A DNA stretch of 14,684 nucleotides, taken from NCBI GenBank assembly GCA_021781695.1, contig JAJXWG010000021.1, forward strand, positions 1 to 14,684, given 5' to 3'. Below the pieces are notes generated by a model. The model saw nothing but the letters and a program-made list of their open reading frames with translations, was not told the origin of the DNA and made no database searches. Both the position numbers and the translations under genes were made by a program. Below are positions 13,453 through 14,684 of the stretch, piece after piece. Positions within the stretch are counted from its first letter, which is position 1. Each line of letters begins with the position of its first letter. The DNA is from Pseudomonadota bacterium (lineage in GTDB: Bacteria; Pseudomonadota; Gammaproteobacteria; Burkholderiales; Gallionellaceae).

Positions 13453-14668
13453 CACGCCTGGCTGCGCCATGACCATGAGACAGGTCTGGCAAGGTCCCGG
13501 CTATTTTCGTTACTTTCTTTTTTTCGCCTTCTGTCTTCTGTCTTCTGTCTGCGTTGCTTCTGCCAGCCAGCAGGAGGACCTTGAGAATCTGCGCCAGCGC
13601 ATCAGCAAGATGCAAAGCGAAATCGCCAAAACCAGCGAGTCCAAGTCCGAGGCTACTGACGCCTTGCGCACATCGGAAAAAGCGATCAGCGACAGCAACC
13701 GGAAAATTGCCGAACTGACAGCCAGGCAGCATGATGCAGATGCAAGGCTTAACGAGCTTCAGGCGCAGCAACAACAACTGAAAGAACGCCTCTCCCGCCA
13801 GCAGGCATTGCTGTCCGAGTTGTTATACCAGCAGTACCTGGGTGGCAAGCATGAATATCTCAAGCTCCTGCTGGACAACCAGGATCCGAACAAAGTTGCA
13901 CGCGATCTGCAATACTTTGCATACATCGCCCGCAACCGCGCAACCTGGCTGGAGAGCATGCGCAGCAGTCTCGATCAGCTGAATGTGGTCAGCGAAAACC
14001 TAAAGACACAGAGAGAAACCCTCTCGGCGTTGCGCGCCGAACAAGCCGCACAGAAATCCAAACTTGAACAGGATCAGCGCGACAGACAGCAAGTTCTTGG
14101 CAAGATTTCCATGCAGTTAAGCCAGCAACGCCACGAGATCACGCGGTTGCAACACGACGAAAACAGGCTTGCAAAAATCGTCAGCAGAATTACCGAAATA
14201 CTTGCAAAACCCAGAAACAGGTCCGTGTTGCGCAACGACAACCTTCCAGACAACCGCTTCGACGGCAAACCGTTTGAACAGCTCATGGGCAAACTTGCAT
14301 TGCCAGTCAAGGGCGTGGTCAGCAACAGATTCGGCGCTGCGCGCCCGGACAGCACTGTGCTATGGAAGGGGCTATTTATCAAGGCGCCAAGCGGCCAGCC
14401 CGTCAGGGCAATTGCGGCAGGACAGGTCGTCTTTGCAGACTGGTTGCGGGGCTTTGGCAATATCATCATCGTGGATCACGGCGATGCCTATATGAGCTTG
14501 TATGGCAACAACGAAACTTTGTACAAACAGGTTGGAGACCGGATTCAAGGGGGCGATACCATCGCCACCGTGGGCAACAGCGGCGGAAATTCCGATTCCG
14601 GTTTATACTTTGAACTGCGCCACGAAAGCCATCCGCTCGACCCGATGAAATGGCTGGCAAAAAAATGA
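13442..14668 (+). CDS. envC: EnvC-like murein hydrolase activator (degenerate LytM/M23 domain)
   Basis: Periplasmic division factor, 408 aa. In E. coli, EnvC activates the amidases AmiA/AmiB at the septum under FtsEX control. A hydrophobic signal (about 21-42) is followed by long coiled coils (about 43-130 and 170-255) around LYQQYLGGKHEYLKLLLDNQ, then a C-terminal LytM domain (about 284-405). That domain keeps the fold motifs (AIAAGQVVFADWLRGFGN, VDHG, VGNSGG, WL), but the zinc ligands are lost: the HxGxD motif reads WKGLFI (308-313) and the final HxH reads LYF (388-390). E. coli EnvC has the same losses, so it is an activator rather than a peptidase. Start choice: the ATG at 13442 overlaps gpmI by 11 bases; ATGs at 13469 and 13475 also precede the signal and none has a clear ribosome site. 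A 7-bp tandem repeat lies in the signal sequence. Confidence 0.92.
   Translation: MTDDTPGCAMTMRQVWQGPGYFRYFLFFAFCLLSSVCVASASQQEDLENLRQRISKMQSEIAKTSESKSEATDALRTSEKAISDSNRKIAELTARQHDADARLNELQAQQQQLKERLSRQQALLSELLYQQYLGGKHEYLKLLLDNQDPNKVARDLQYFAYIARNRATWLESMRSSLDQLNVVSENLKTQRETLSALRAEQAAQKSKLEQDQRDRQQVLGKISMQLSQQRHEITRLQHDENRLAKIVSRITEILAKPRNRSVLRNDNLPDNRFDGKPFEQLMGKLALPVKGVVSNRFGAARPDSTVLWKGLFIKAPSGQPVRAIAAGQVVFADWLRGFGNIIIVDHGDAYMSLYGNNETLYKQVGDRIQGGDTIATVGNSGGNSDSGLYFELRHESHPLDPMKWLAKK
13528..13550 (+). repeat. Heptanucleotide tandem repeat in the envC signal sequence
   Basis: TTCTGTC occurs three times in tandem (13529-13549), with period-7 identity over 13528-13550, encoding Phe30 to Val36 in the hydrophobic core of the signal peptide. 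Three copies (21 bases) keep the frame; loss or gain of a single copy would shift it. Confidence 0.85.
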
Positions 14669-14670
14669 TT

Positions 14671-14684
14671 AGAGGTGTTTATGC
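14671..14684 (+). CDS. Start of a further plus-strand gene, cut by the window edge
   Basis: Twelve bases after the envC stop codon is ATG at 14681, preceded by AGAGG (14671-14675) with a 5-base spacer, a good ribosome binding site. Only the start codon and one base are inside the window (the coordinates include the ribosome site), so the product cannot be read. In many proteobacteria an S41 C-terminal processing peptidase follows envC, which would be the first guess. Confidence 0.45.

Noticed and set aside
13442..14668. Active M23 endopeptidase
   Set aside because: All expected zinc ligands are replaced (WKGLFI, LYF), matching the inactive LytM domain of EnvC.

Overview
The window reads as a chromosomal segment of a betaproteobacterium, probably of the Nitrosomonadales/Gallionellales kind. 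This is inferred from gene content and protein style, not from a marker gene. All of the DNA is accounted for by dense, mostly co-directional genes. I see no rRNA, tRNA, CRISPR array, insertion sequence or prophage.

Layout. Minus strand, from right to left: an ArsR-family repressor (11531-11833), an RND-pump adaptor (10428-11468), an RND permease (7181-10381), a small DUF2892 membrane protein (6935-7147), a PglL/Wzy-type O-antigen ligase or O-oligosaccharyltransferase (5223-6941), a membrane-anchored rhodanese (4832-5242), glutaredoxin grxC (4575-4832), secB (4113-4559), a secreted tandem SH3b protein (3675-4109), gpsA (2607-3596), and a SWIM/SNF2 helicase cut by the left edge (1-2504). Plus strand: gpmI (11917-13452), overlapping envC (13442-14668), then the start codon of a further gene at the last bases. 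Gaps between consecutive minus-strand genes from arsR to SH3b are at most 62 bases and several genes overlap, so they could be one long transcript. gpsA follows after 78 bases and the helicase has its own promoter-like sequence.

Context. In E. coli the genes yibN(rhodanese)-grxC-secB-gpsA run divergently from gpmM-envC. The same two blocks, in the same order and orientation, are here, but about 6.6 kb (ligase, DUF2892, RND pump and ArsR) lies between them, and an SH3b gene sits between secB and gpsA. 

The most interesting signal is the regulator. The ArsR protein lacks the usual metal-site cysteine pair in its recognition-helix region. It has just two cysteines, Cys32 and Cys98, 66 residues apart. 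That is the spacing of the persulfide-sensing cysteines in SqrR (41/107) and BigR (42/108). Together with a DUF2892 protein (the membrane part of E. coli YgaP, itself controlled by a BigR-like repressor, YgaV), a rhodanese and a glutaredoxin downstream, this suggests a reactive-sulfur- or thiol-responsive RND efflux operon spliced into a conserved redox/secretion locus. That function is a hypothesis; the gene order, overlaps and cysteine positions are read directly from the sequence.
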